Assembly (NCBI RefSeq): GCF_900182595.1
Contig: NZ_FXTN01000001.1
Location: forward strand, 434,001-498,000
DNA from: Pedobacter westerhofensis
GTDB lineage: Bacteria; Bacteroidota; Bacteroidia; Sphingobacteriales; Sphingobacteriaceae
Length of the DNA stretch: 64,000 nt
Direction of reading: 5' to 3'
Position numbers and translations under genes: made by a program. Shown in pieces: positions 41,543 to 49,935 of this stretch. The notes beneath the pieces were generated by a model. It was not told the origin of the DNA. It worked only from the letters and a program-made list of their open reading frames with translations, and ran no database searches. Position 1 is the first letter of the stretch; the number at the start of each line of letters is the position of its first letter.

Positions 41543-42286
41543 TTAATAGTTTCTGATATCCACCCCGCCCATAATCGCTACGCCCGTTATTCTGATCACT
41601 TTCTCTGGTGCTCCACTTGCCGGAACAATAGACCTTTTATCGTCTACACTCCCAAATATCGGGGTAAGCTCATTTTTTACCACCCATGTTGGCGGGATCA
41701 CAATCTTTACTCCGCCAAATATCGCCACCACATCTATCGTTACCGTCCCCTCAAAATCGGCCTGACTAAAGATCAGGTCGCATCCCCCAAATACACTTAC
41801 CACATCGCCGCCTTTAAAGTTTTTGGTGATGATCTGTTGTTTGCTACCGCCAAATATGTTGAGAGAATCAATATAATCGTTTTCGGGGCTGCCTGCTGCA
41901 TCTGCATCAGGCTTATCCTCTATGTTGAAATCCAACGGTTTTTTTTTCCAGTTGAGTTTGTTGCGGCCCCCGGCTGTCAGGATGAAATATAAACCCAGGA
42001 TCACAAACCATCCTGCAAGATAATAATCAGACATGTCCAGTCCGATGATATCTTCCAGGGTAAAGATTCCCCCGATCACTGCCATCACCATCCAGGCACC
42101 ACCAGTAAAATTACGCCTGTACCCGATAAGTAATCCTATCGCCAGTAAAATCGTATGCCAGCTAAATACCCAGTGAGGTACGCCTATTCCAAAGTTATTT
42201 AAGAAAAATATCAAACCAAGAACTAAAAGGATCAGTCCGCCGCCTAGTCTGTTTGAGTGTTTGTTGGTGTTATTATAAGTTTTCAT
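41543..42286 (-). CDS. LiaF-like membrane protein (DUF5668 plus toastrack-type domain)
   Basis: 247 residues from ATG 42286 (MKTYNNTNKHSNRLGGG). Four membrane helices lie at about 15-125 in the DUF5668-like part (GLILLVLGLIFFLNNFG, HTILLAIGLLIGY, GAWMVMAVIGGIFTL, WFVILGLYFILTAGG). The C-terminal half has the repeated glycine-rich strands of the LiaF C-terminal fold (NIFGGSKQQIITKNFKGG, VVSVFGGCDLIF, VVAIFGGVKIVIP). A longer reading to 42427 is not supported. Its place just before a LytS/LytTR pair suggests an envelope-stress inhibitor role. Confidence 0.85.
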   Translation of the reverse strand: MKTYNNTNKHSNRLGGGLILLVLGLIFFLNNFGIGVPHWVFSWHTILLAIGLLIGYRRNFTGGAWMVMAVIGGIFTLEDIIGLDMSDYYLAGWFVILGLYFILTAGGRNKLNWKKKPLDFNIEDKPDADAAGSPENDYIDSLNIFGGSKQQIITKNFKGGDVVSVFGGCDLIFSQADFEGTVTIDVVAIFGGVKIVIPPTWVVKNELTPIFGSVDDKRSIVPASGAPEKVIRITGVAIMGGVDIRNY

Positions 42287-42414
42287 TACCGTAAAATTTT
42301 CATCTAAACTAGGACATAACAGCAGATTTCTAAATACCCCTCTGTTCATACAGCGGTAAAACCCCGGTAAACACCATTTTTTTGCCGGTGAAAAATTATG
42401 TGTTAATTTGCCAT

Positions 42415-43329
42415 ATGATATATGCAATTTCCCCGGCTGTAAAAAGGCAGTGCCTCTCTATTTTTATACTTGTTAATATCCTGTTTTTCCCTCAATTATT
42501 GTCGGCACAGCGGCCCGACAGCGGGGCCGGTTCATCCTGGCAGGTCATTGATACTAAAACAGGTAAAAATATAAGTACAGATGAGCTGGTGCAGCATCTT
42601 AAAAAAGTTGATGTGCTTGTTTTTGGCGAAGAACATAACGATTCTGCCGGTCACCTGGCAGAGGCCGAAATTCTGGGGAAGATGATCCTGGCCTACCCTC
42701 CTGCGGCCTTGTCCCTGGAGATGTTCAGCACAGACGTGCAACCAGTGATCAATGAATATCTTCTGGGCCTCATCTCTGAGAAGAATTTTATCAAAGAAGC
42801 AAAGGCATGGCCTAACTACAAAGACTATAGACCATTGATAGAGCTGGCAAAATCTACGCATAGCGATGTGATTGGCACCAATGCCGCAACGCGTTACAGC
42901 AATGCGGTGTCAATGGCGGGACTGGCCCGGCTTAAGGAATTTCCTGAGGCGTCCAAATCCTTTCTGCCGCCCCTGCCTGTGGATACGGCTACCGGAAGAT
43001 ACCATGACAAGTTTATCGAAACCCTTGGCGGGCATGATATGGGAAGCATGAAGATCTATCAGACACAAAACCTCTGGGATGCTTCGATGGCCTGGTCTAT
43101 CGCAAAATATACAAAGTTAAACCCGGGAAAGAAAGTATTGCAGATCAATGGAAGGTTCCACAGTGATGAAAAACTGGGGCTGATTGCACAACTAAAAAAG
43201 TATGCGCCTAAGCTTTCTGTACTGAATATATCCTGTTTCCCGGCTGAGAGCGCTGACGCAAAGGATACAGCAAAATATGCAGGACTGGCAGATTATGTAA
43301 TCATAACCAGTCCTTCAAAAGCCAATTAA
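42415..43329 (+). CDS. ChaN-like haem-binding family protein
   Basis: 304 residues from ATG 42415. The signal peptide (LSIFILVNILFFPQLLSAQ) targets the envelope; there is no lipobox Cys. The mature protein carries the ChaN family pattern: VLVFGEEHNDSAGHLAEAEI near residue 70, LSLEMFSTDVQPVINEYL, and a late INGRFHSDEKLGL loop with a His that could face haem. ChaN relatives bind haem and are linked to iron uptake. It is divergent from the LiaF-like gene and converges on mscL with 2 nt between stops. Confidence 0.85.
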   Translation: MIYAISPAVKRQCLSIFILVNILFFPQLLSAQRPDSGAGSSWQVIDTKTGKNISTDELVQHLKKVDVLVFGEEHNDSAGHLAEAEILGKMILAYPPAALSLEMFSTDVQPVINEYLLGLISEKNFIKEAKAWPNYKDYRPLIELAKSTHSDVIGTNAATRYSNAVSMAGLARLKEFPEASKSFLPPLPVDTATGRYHDKFIETLGGHDMGSMKIYQTQNLWDASMAWSIAKYTKLNPGKKVLQINGRFHSDEKLGLIAQLKKYAPKLSVLNISCFPAESADAKDTAKYAGLADYVIITSPSKAN

Positions 43330-43331
43330 TA

Positions 43332-43781
43332 TTATACAGTTCTTGTTTTCAGCAGATCCCTGATCTCGGTCAGCAGTGTTTCTTCTTTTGTTGGTGCCGG
43401 TGCGGCCTTAGGTGCCTCTTCTTCTTTACGTTTCATTGCATTGATGGCTTTAACCATTAAAAAGATAATAAACGCAAGGATGATAAAATTGATCACTTCG
43501 GTTGCAAAATTACCCCAGGCAAATACCGGCCCTGCTTTTTTTGCATCTTCGAGAGAAGCGTTTGGATTGGCGGCCACAAAATCTTTAACTTTTGCATTCA
43601 GCGGAATATAAAAGTTGGTAAAGCCCTTGTCGCCAATCAATAAACTTATAGGAGGCATAATCAGATCATTCACCATTGAGGTCACAATCTTACCAAATGC
43701 CCCTCCAATAATTACCCCTACGGCCAGGTCTACTACATTGCCCTTTACGGCAAACTCCTTAAATTCTTTAACGAAACTCAT
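43332..43781 (-). CDS. mscL: Large-conductance mechanosensitive channel
   Basis: 149 residues forming a pentameric channel that releases solutes on hypo-osmotic shock. N-terminal [33 protein letters not shown] is the amphipathic helix plus TM1 pore helix with the glycine-rich gate. TM2 is at about 90-112 ([19 protein letters not shown]). The charged C-terminal tail contains [11 protein letters not shown]. The periplasmic loop is of normal length. Confidence 0.97.
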   Translation of the reverse strand: MSFVKEFKEFAVKGNVVDLAVGVIIGGAFGKIVTSMVNDLIMPPISLLIGDKGFTNFYIPLNAKVKDFVAANPNASLEDAKKAGPVFAWGNFATEVINFIILAFIIFLMVKAINAMKRKEEEAPKAAPAPTKEETLLTEIRDLLKTRTV

Positions 43782-44033
43782 AATGCAAATTTTATTTAAT
43801 GTTCAATACCACTTATACAATAAACTTAGAGAAAGATATTTTGTTTAATCCTATATATTCCCAAAAGCTATAAAATAGTTTTAATAGCCCTGCCAAAAAT
43901 TTTATACTATTTATCCGGCTGCTATATCAATAAAAATATAAACTTTATTATAAAAAATGGTTGTTTTATCGAAAAAATAGCGTCAATTACAATAATAGCC
44001 TTAAGTGTATAGTTTATATCTAAACCAAATGCT

Positions 44034-44041
44034 TATTTTTG
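44034..44041 (+). promoter_or_regulatory. Candidate -7 element for rpoN
   Basis: TATTTTTG matches TAnnTTTG, 30 nt before the ATG at 44072, and overlaps the spurious upstream TTG start at 44039, supporting the downstream start. Confidence 0.5.
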
Positions 44042-44071
44042 AAACGGGTCAAAATACCTTTTCTACACAAC

Positions 44072-45544
44072 ATGCTTAAACAACATTTACAACAAAAATT
44101 ACTTCAAAAATTATCCCCTCAGCAAATTCAATTTATCAAATTGCTGCAGGTCCCTACTGTTTCCCTTGATACCCGTATAAAAGAAGAGTTAGAAGAAAAC
44201 CCAGCGCTCGAAGACCCAAGTTTAATGATCGCTGAGGAACCCAAAGGAGAATATGACGACCTGAATGATACTCCCGAAGATTTTGACGGAGGTTCTAAAG
44301 AAGAAAGTATAGATGAGTTTAATGTAGATGATTATTTACAGGACGACGCTGGTAACGACTACAGTACCTCATATAATAACAGCGATGACGACGATGAAAA
44401 GAAAGAGACGCCCATCGCCATTGAAAGCACATTTTTTGAAAGTTTACAGGAACAGCTGGACCTTGTTCCGCTGTCCGACCAGGATTTTATCATAGGTAAA
44501 CAGATCATCGGCAGCCTGGACGACGATGGTTATCTCAGAAGACCGATCACCTCTATGATAGACGACCTTGCTTTTTCACAAAATGCAATGGTTGAAGAAG
44601 AGGATGTCCTGGAAATGCTGAAAGTGATCCAAAGCTTTGACCCTCCTGGAATTGCCGCACGTGATCTGCAGGAATGTTTAACTCTGCAACTGCGCAGAAA
44701 AGACGCTGCTAACCCGATTATCCAAAAGGCGATCATGATCGTTGAGAATTATCTTGATGAGTTCACCCGCAAACATTATGATAAACTGGAGAAATCGCTG
44801 GGGCTAAACAGCGAAGACCTGAAGGAAATCATCGCGGAGATCCTTCGTCTTAATCCCAAACCCGGTGATTCAAACCAGGTAACAACAAAACAATTACAGG
44901 TAATCCCTGATTTTCATATCTCCAATAATGATTCTGTACTGATCCTTACGCTCAATTCAAAGAATGCGCCTGAGCTTAGGGTAAGCCGTTCTTACATTGA
45001 TATGTTTGAGCATTATGACAAAGCTGCACAGAAAGACAAGAAATTAAAAGAGGCAGTACAGTTTGTAAAACAAAAGCTGGATTCTGCTAAATGGTTTATT
45101 GACGCCATTAAACAGCGCCAGCAGACTTTGTTAAAAACGATGAATGCGATTATGCAGTACCAATATGAGTACCTGCTTACAGGAGATGAACGCAAAATGC
45201 GCCCGATGATCCTTAAAGATATTGCTGATAAGATTGATATGGATATCTCTACCGTTTCAAGGGTAGCCAATTCCAAATATGTGCAGACAGAATTTGGGAC
45301 TTTCCTGTTAAAATCGTTTTTCTCTGAAGCTATCCAGACCGAGAGCGGCGAAGAAGTTTCCAATAAAGAAGTGAAAAAAATTCTTGAAGATTGTATCGGC
45401 AACGAAGACAAACGCAAGCCGCTGGCTGATGAGAAGCTCACAGAGATCTTAAAAGATCAGGGGTATAACATTGCAAGGAGAACTGTAGCGAAATACAGGG
45501 AGCAAATGAATATTCCGGTTGCAAGACTGAGAAAAGAACTTTAA
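44072..45544 (+). CDS. rpoN: RNA polymerase sigma-54 factor
   Basis: 490 residues from ATG 44072 (MLKQHLQQKLLQKLSPQQIQ). Region I is Gln/Leu-rich and contacts activators. Region II is very acidic (DDYLQDDAGND, DDDDEKKE). The core-binding region follows, with FDPPGIAARDLQECL, and a HTH with DISTVSRVANSKYVQTEFG. The C-terminal RpoN box reads ARRTVAKYREQ. It stands alone with its own promoter element and terminator. No sigma-54 enhancer-binding protein is in the window. Confidence 0.96.
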   Translation: MLKQHLQQKLLQKLSPQQIQFIKLLQVPTVSLDTRIKEELEENPALEDPSLMIAEEPKGEYDDLNDTPEDFDGGSKEESIDEFNVDDYLQDDAGNDYSTSYNNSDDDDEKKETPIAIESTFFESLQEQLDLVPLSDQDFIIGKQIIGSLDDDGYLRRPITSMIDDLAFSQNAMVEEEDVLEMLKVIQSFDPPGIAARDLQECLTLQLRRKDAANPIIQKAIMIVENYLDEFTRKHYDKLEKSLGLNSEDLKEIIAEILRLNPKPGDSNQVTTKQLQVIPDFHISNNDSVLILTLNSKNAPELRVSRSYIDMFEHYDKAAQKDKKLKEAVQFVKQKLDSAKWFIDAIKQRQQTLLKTMNAIMQYQYEYLLTGDERKMRPMILKDIADKIDMDISTVSRVANSKYVQTEFGTFLLKSFFSEAIQTESGEEVSNKEVKKILEDCIGNEDKRKPLADEKLTEILKDQGYNIARRTVAKYREQMNIPVARLRKEL

Positions 45545-45561
45545 TTAATTACCATAATATA

Positions 45562-45602
45562 AAAATGCCAATGGAATCGGGTTCCATTGGCATTTTTTTT
45601 TA
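45562..45602 (+). terminator. Strong intrinsic terminator of rpoN
   Basis: A 15-bp perfect stem (45562-45576 with 45582-45596, loop TCGGG) runs into a T tract. Confidence 0.94.
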
Positions 45603-45866
45603 CCGTTCAATTGAATAAGAATATGGAAACCTGAGGTAAGCGCAGCGCATTTCAGACGGCAACGAGCTCCATACTCCGCTTATTGACCTGGAGTTTTGCG
45701 TTACTCACCTGGCTGACTGTTTCTGCAAGCTGGGCTCTCTCATTATCCAGCTGTAAATCAGGCAGTTAATTTCTAACAAGTCGCTCCGATGGGTTAAAAT
45801 GAAGAATTTGTGACCTGCATCAAAAATAAATATATATATTTAACAGCTTATTGTAGTCGTGATTAC

Positions 45867-45874
45867 TATATTTG
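45867..45874 (+). promoter_or_regulatory. Candidate -7 element for the VOC-MarR unit
   Basis: TATATTTG matches TAnnTTTG, 23 nt before the ATG at 45898. Just upstream, TAGT(7 nt)ACTA (about 45854-45868) is a weak inverted repeat that a MarR-type dimer could use. Confidence 0.5.
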
Positions 45875-45897
45875 CGACAACAATAAACCAAATCATC

Positions 45898-46260
45898 ATG
45901 AGAAAATTAGATTTTGCCTCTTTGCAAGTAAGAGATTTAGAAGTTTCAAAAAACTTTTATACCAATAAACTGGGCTTTGAACTATCAGAAGCAACAAATC
46001 CGGCCGCTTGTATTTTCAGCTACAACAAAGGTGAGGCTAGTTTTGCTATCAGAAAGCCAATAGGCGATTTGGATGGTAAAGAACTGGGTGCAGGTGTATC
46101 GCTCTGGTTTGCGATAGATGGAACTATTGAAGACTTACAGGCAGCGCTTTTAGAAAAGAACGTTGACCTGGCGGGCCCTATCCAGGTTACCCCTTTTGGA
46201 AAAGCTGTTACCGCAAAAGATCCGGATGGATACAATATCACATTTTTGCAGGCAAACTAA
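45898..46260 (+). CDS. VOC family (glyoxalase-like) protein
   Basis: 120 residues from ATG 45898 (MRKLDFASLQVRDLEVSKNF). Two beta-alpha-beta-beta-beta modules of the vicinal oxygen chelate fold are visible, ending FGKAVTAKDPDGYNITFLQ. Metal ligands are not clearly complete: the first-strand His is replaced (FASLQVRD), so it may bind rather than turn over a ligand, as in resistance-type VOC proteins. It is 42 nt before a MarR gene and probably co-transcribed with it. Confidence 0.85.
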   Translation: MRKLDFASLQVRDLEVSKNFYTNKLGFELSEATNPAACIFSYNKGEASFAIRKPIGDLDGKELGAGVSLWFAIDGTIEDLQAALLEKNVDLAGPIQVTPFGKAVTAKDPDGYNITFLQAN

Positions 46261-46302
46261 TCAGCTACAGGAGATGAACGCAGATCAGATAAATAAGAGC
46301 AG

Positions 46303-46767
46303 ATGATAAATAAAGATATTGAGTTCCATTTCAAAAGCCCGGAAGATAGCCCCGGTTATCTTTTGGGCCAGTTGACCATGTTATGGCAGCGAAAACAAAA
46401 GCGCGTGCTGGATCCTTTAGACCTTACCCAAACACAATTTGTATTATTGGCCGCACTTGCCTGGCTTTCAAAGACAAACGATGCAGTAACCCAAATTGAC
46501 ATTGCCAATCAGGGCAATGCAGACAGGATGATGGTATCAAAGGTGCTGCGCACCCTGGAAGAGAAAAAGTTTGTGACAAGAAAAGAGCATAAGACAGACA
46601 GCAGGGCCAAAACTATTACATTAACCCAATCGGGAGCTGGGATACTACAAAAAGCACTGGCAGCTATTGAAAAGGCAGACATTGAATTTTTCTCACAACC
46701 CGGTCTGGATCTTCCGGCATTAAATACGGCGATGTCCAAACTGATCATTAACAACAAGGAAGACTAA
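46303..46767 (+). CDS. MarR-family transcriptional regulator
   Basis: 154 residues. The winged HTH (about 45-115) shows VTQIDIANQGNADRMMVSKVLRTLEEKKFVTRKEHKTDSRAKTITLT in the order expected of MarR: recognition helix, then wing with DSRAK. It dimerises through N- and C-terminal helices and usually responds to phenolic or redox ligands. It shares a unit with the VOC gene and ends at a bidirectional terminator. Confidence 0.93.
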   Translation: MINKDIEFHFKSPEDSPGYLLGQLTMLWQRKQKRVLDPLDLTQTQFVLLAALAWLSKTNDAVTQIDIANQGNADRMMVSKVLRTLEEKKFVTRKEHKTDSRAKTITLTQSGAGILQKALAAIEKADIEFFSQPGLDLPALNTAMSKLIINNKED

Positions 46768-46771
46768 ATGA

Positions 46772-46804
46772 AAAAAAACACCCTCAGTCAGGGCGTTTTT
46801 TTTT
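46772..46804. terminator. Bidirectional terminator between marR-like gene and SDR gene
   Basis: Stem AAAACACCCT / AGGGCGTTTT with one mismatch, loop of 5, has A and T runs on its two sides, so it can end both the MarR and the convergent SDR transcripts. Confidence 0.85.
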
Positions 46805-46811
46805 GAAATCA

Positions 46812-47528
46812 TTATGGGTTTGATGAAAATATCGAAGCACTGGCAACCAGTGCACGGCGGTTCATCTTCAACATATCCCGCACCCACTCGGCAAAGTCTT
46901 CAGGCTGCAAAACCTTATCTGTATCACCGTCGGTAAGCCCGCCCTGAATACTCATATCAGTAGCGATGGTACTTGGGGTCAGCGTAATTACACGGATATT
47001 CTGCTTTCTCCATTCTGCCATCATTGACTGGGAAAGCGAGATTACAGCTGCCTTTGATGCGGCATAAGCCGACATGGTACTGCCGCCTTTTAATCCCGCT
47101 GTCGAGGCAATGTTTACGATATCCCCCTCGCCCTTCGCTTTCAGGTGAGGAAATACTGCCATAGCTGCATAGTATACACCGAATAAATTGGTGCGAAAAA
47201 CCTGTTCCCACTTCTGTGAAGGCATACTTTCCAGTGTTCCGAAATCCCCTATACCCGCATTATTGATCAATATATCAACGCCGCCTAGTTCAGTAACAAG
47301 CTGGTTTATTCCGGTTTTGACTTCCTCTTCAGCCCCTATATCAAAAACGGCATATGCAGCTTTAACACCTATACCTCTGATTTCTTCGACTGTTGCTTTC
47401 AGGTTTTCTTCATTTCGGCCCGTAATGCCAATATCGATGCCTTCCAAAGCCAATTGTAACGCTACGGCTTTTCCCAGTCCGCGCCCGCCACCCGTAATGA
47501 TGGCGGCCTTTCCTTTTAATGAGATCAT
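46812..47528 (-). CDS. Short-chain dehydrogenase/reductase
   Basis: 238 residues, classical SDR. The Rossmann motif TGGGRGLG is at about 12-19, NNAG at 88-91, the catalytic Ser in NIASTAGLKGG and YxxxK as YAASKAA at about 155. The FabG type (3-ketoacyl-ACP reductase) is the nearest named subfamily, but substrate cannot be set from sequence. It is the last gene of a minus-strand series that includes the carboxymuconolactone-decarboxylase-like, Crp and SRPBCC genes. Confidence 0.9.
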   Translation of the reverse strand: MISLKGKAAIITGGGRGLGKAVALQLALEGIDIGITGRNEENLKATVEEIRGIGVKAAYAVFDIGAEEEVKTGINQLVTELGGVDILINNAGIGDFGTLESMPSQKWEQVFRTNLFGVYYAAMAVFPHLKAKGEGDIVNIASTAGLKGGSTMSAYAASKAAVISLSQSMMAEWRKQNIRVITLTPSTIATDMSIQGGLTDGDTDKVLQPEDFAEWVRDMLKMNRRALVASASIFSSNP

Positions 47529-47615
47529 AATAACTGTTTTTTATCCGGGTCAAATTTCCAGTATTTATCCCAATATAAGTTGCAACAATATTATAACTAT
47601 TACAGCAAATTTTCT

Positions 47616-48056
47616 TTACTGGGGAGCAAGCTGGGTTGTTATAGCCATCCTGTTCCAGCCATTGATCGTAATAATTGCGATCATCACCTGCGCCAGCTGG
47701 TGCTCATCAAAAAATGATCTTGCTTTTTGATATGTAGCATCAGAAACACCACCGTTTGTAATTAATGTCATTTCCTCGGTTAAAGCCAAAACAGCTCTCT
47801 CCTCTTCAGTGTAAAGTGCGCCAGCTTCCCTCCAGGCATTCAGCAAATAAATTCTTTGCTCCGTTTCGCCTTGTTTACGTGCATCTTTCGTGTGCATATT
47901 GATACAAAATGCGCAGCCATTAATTTGGGAAGCCCTGATTTTGATCAGCTCTTTTAATGTTTTGCTGATGGCAGTGCCTGCCAGATAGTTTTCCAGGCCC
48001 AGCAGTGCTTTATAAGCTGCCGGTTCAATTTCTGCGATGTTGATTCTTGTTTCCAT
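47616..48056 (-). CDS. Carboxymuconolactone decarboxylase / AhpD-like protein
   Basis: 146 residues of the AhpD-like fold. The redox motif NGCAFCINMHTKDAR places C48 and C51 as CxxC with His55, as in alkylhydroperoxidase-type members rather than true decarboxylases. It could reduce organic peroxides with a thioredoxin-like partner, which is inference from the family. It stands 87 nt upstream of the SDR gene and 80 nt downstream of a Crp/Fnr gene on the same strand. Confidence 0.9.
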   Translation of the reverse strand: METRINIAEIEPAAYKALLGLENYLAGTAISKTLKELIKIRASQINGCAFCINMHTKDARKQGETEQRIYLLNAWREAGALYTEEERAVLALTEEMTLITNGGVSDATYQKARSFFDEHQLAQVMIAIITINGWNRMAITTQLAPQ

Positions 48057-48136
48057 TACTCTGATTATTTAAATGATAATCAAAGATAAAGGGGATCCAG
48101 GCCCGGAAACTTAAGCTGGTTTAAGAAATGAAATCA

Positions 48137-48706
48137 TCATTGTTTTTTCCTCAGCTCACTTACATATTCCGGTGTCAGACCCAAATAAGAGGCCAGCATA
48201 TACTGAGGAATACGTTGAACGAAATCGGGAAATGAAGTCACAAACTGACGGTAATTTTCTTCTTTGGAATATACATGAAAAAATTTAACCCGCATCTGTG
48301 ATGCCGCATAAGCGCGCTGCATCATAATCATAAAATAGCGTTCCAGCTGGGGCAGCTGTGCCAGCAACTGGTCCTGCTTGTGATATTCAATGGCAATGAT
48401 TGCTGAAGCCTCAACCGACTGGATATAAAAATGAGAACCGGCCTGTTTCATTAAGCTCATGTGGTCAGCTATCCACCAGTTTTCCAGCGCAAACTGAGTG
48501 TTTTGTTCAACCCCTTTGTTATTGATAAAAAACATCCTGAGCAAGCCTTGTTCCACAAAATAATTGGCCTTGCAGACCTGACCTTCTTTTAGCAGAAACT
48601 CTTTCTTTGCCAGGTTCAAGGGCTTCACACCAGACAAAAGCAGGTCAACCTCATCGTCGTTCAGTGAAATGTATTTTTTAAGATGAGCAATGAAATTCTG
48701 ATACAT
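48137..48706 (-). CDS. Crp/Fnr-family transcriptional regulator
   Basis: 189 residues. The N-terminal cNMP-binding beta roll (about 20-115, LKEGQVCKANYFVEQGLLRMFF) is joined by a dimerisation helix to a C-terminal segment ending QRIPQYMLASYLGLTPEYVSELRKK, which is a HTH-like recognition part. It lacks the Fe-S cysteines of FNR and the full cAMP phosphate-binding loop. This is a common Bacteroidota form. It probably controls the adjacent minus-strand enzyme genes. Confidence 0.9.
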   Translation of the reverse strand: MYQNFIAHLKKYISLNDDEVDLLLSGVKPLNLAKKEFLLKEGQVCKANYFVEQGLLRMFFINNKGVEQNTQFALENWWIADHMSLMKQAGSHFYIQSVEASAIIAIEYHKQDQLLAQLPQLERYFMIMMQRAYAASQMRVKFFHVYSKEENYRQFVTSFPDFVQRIPQYMLASYLGLTPEYVSELRKKQ

Positions 48707-48783
48707 GTATAGTGTGATTTAACAATACAAACTTACAAGTATTAAAGTATACTCACTCAGACCTGAGCGAATTGAAGCATTAT

Positions 48784-49248
48784 TTAAACGGCATCCATAC
48801 CAGCAAGCTCCTTTTCAAGCCGATCCATGTTCTCTTCATTTTTATCCTCCACAAAGGGCCTTATTTTGTTACATTCCTTCTCAGTTTCAAAAATTTGTCT
48901 GGAAATAATTCTGGTTTGGCCAGGGCCCAACTCCTCAAATGTTACAATTACCCGGAACAAGGGTTGCGAATAACGTTTCCATGCAATCAGCGATGGATAT
49001 TCAAGATCAGTGAATTCACAGGAATTCACGTAGTTACCTTTTTCAGGTCCGTGCATGACAAAATTCCATTTACCGCCTTCCTTAAATTCAAACTCATGAA
49101 AGGTATTGGTAAAACCAGCGGGGCCCCACCAGATTTTTAAATGATTTGGATCTGACCATGCTTTATAAGCATTTGCCCTCGGAGCATTTACTGTCCTGAT
49201 CGTTACAATCTCGCAATGCGGATCAATTGGTTCGTAAACTTTCATCAT
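48784..49248 (-). CDS. SRPBCC (AHSA1-like) domain protein
   Basis: 154 residues. The START-like helix-grip fold is seen in VNAPRANAYKAWSDPNHLKIWWGP and the C-terminal long helix ENMDRLEKELAG. AHSA1-type proteins bind hydrophobic ligands in a central cavity; their ligand here is unknown. It starts 8 nt after the stop of a second SRPBCC gene, so the two are a tandem pair in one operon. Confidence 0.88.
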   Translation of the reverse strand: MMKVYEPIDPHCEIVTIRTVNAPRANAYKAWSDPNHLKIWWGPAGFTNTFHEFEFKEGGKWNFVMHGPEKGNYVNSCEFTDLEYPSLIAWKRYSQPLFRVIVTFEELGPGQTRIISRQIFETEKECNKIRPFVEDKNEENMDRLEKELAGMDAV

Positions 49249-49256
49249 GATATATT

Positions 49257-49706
49257 TTAAGCATCTGGTATTTGTGGCTCAACCAGCCTGATCAGTTTTT
49301 CAAGTGACTCCTGCCAACCCAGATAACACATCTCTACAGGTATCATAGCAGGAATATTTTCCTGCAATACTTTCAGGGATGTACCAACTGATGTTTTTTC
49401 GAACCAAATGGTATTGACCATGGTACCAGGCAGATTTGAATCGTCAAACTTGTCGGTATATTTTAACAGTTCATTCGGTATTACTTCTAAATATTCGCCA
49501 CCAAATGCCTGGTTCTTCCCTGTACTGAAATTTTGGAAAGACATTTTAAATGTTCCGCCTGTTTTTACATCCATATCATGAACTGTCGCAATAAAGCCAT
49601 AAGGCGGTATCCATGAAGCGAGCGCAAGGGCTTCGGTGAAAGCACGGTATACTTTTTCAGGAGATGCCTTAATAATTCTGTGTAATGAAACGCTGTTGCC
49701 TGACAT
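49257..49706 (-). CDS. SRPBCC (AHSA1-like) domain protein
   Basis: 149 residues of the same helix-grip family as the gene downstream: LHRIIKASPEKVYRAFTEALALASWIPPYGF, TGGTFKMSFQNFSTGK, and a C-terminal amphipathic helix. It is first in a tandem SRPBCC pair, divergent from an AraC-family regulator across 229 nt that contain an inverted repeat and two direct repeats. Control by that AraC protein is plausible. Confidence 0.88.
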   Translation of the reverse strand: MSGNSVSLHRIIKASPEKVYRAFTEALALASWIPPYGFIATVHDMDVKTGGTFKMSFQNFSTGKNQAFGGEYLEVIPNELLKYTDKFDDSNLPGTMVNTIWFEKTSVGTSLKVLQENIPAMIPVEMCYLGWQESLEKLIRLVEPQIPDA

Positions 49707-49747
49707 AAACTATTTTTTGTTTCTAATTAAAACTTGCTTAACAAATA

Positions 49748-49772
49748 TGCAGGTAATAACGAATAACCTGCA
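49748..49772. promoter_or_regulatory. Inverted repeat in SRPBCC/AraC divergent region
   Basis: TGCAGGT (49748-49754) and ACCTGCA (49766-49772) are exact inverted arms with an 11-nt spacer, between divergent genes. Candidate operator. Confidence 0.5.
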
Positions 49773-49780
49773 GGGGTGTT

Positions 49781-49809
49781 TGCGACAACTTAAAGGGAAT
49801 ATGCGACAA
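49781..49809 (+). repeat. Two direct repeats TGCGACAA, 21 bp apart
   Basis: TGCGACAA occurs at 49781-49788 and 49802-49809, start to start 21 bp, two helical turns on the same face. This is how AraC-family monomers are usually arrayed. The 11-base form TTTGCGACAAC at 49779-49789 recurs at 45871-45881 before the VOC gene. Confidence 0.6.
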
Positions 49810-49935
49810 AATCATGAAGAAATACTTTCCTGAGTGTTAGAAGTCAGCCATCAATTTATTGCTCAGCAGAAAAAGCCGTTATCTCATATTATGGTATCTT
49901 TATTGTATAAATTTCACCGGACAAAAACATTCATT

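Larger units (their letters stand above)
45545..45897 (+). other. 353-nt gap with a terminator, a possible gene remnant and a promoter
   Basis: After the rpoN terminator, 45660-45765 reads on the minus strand as about 35 codons without a stop (LPDLQLDNERAQLAETVSQV and onward), with a coiled-coil look like the end of an outer-membrane efflux (TolC-type) protein. It has no start and ends in TGA, so it may be a decayed remnant. From about 45835 the DNA is the promoter region of the VOC gene. Confidence 0.5.
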
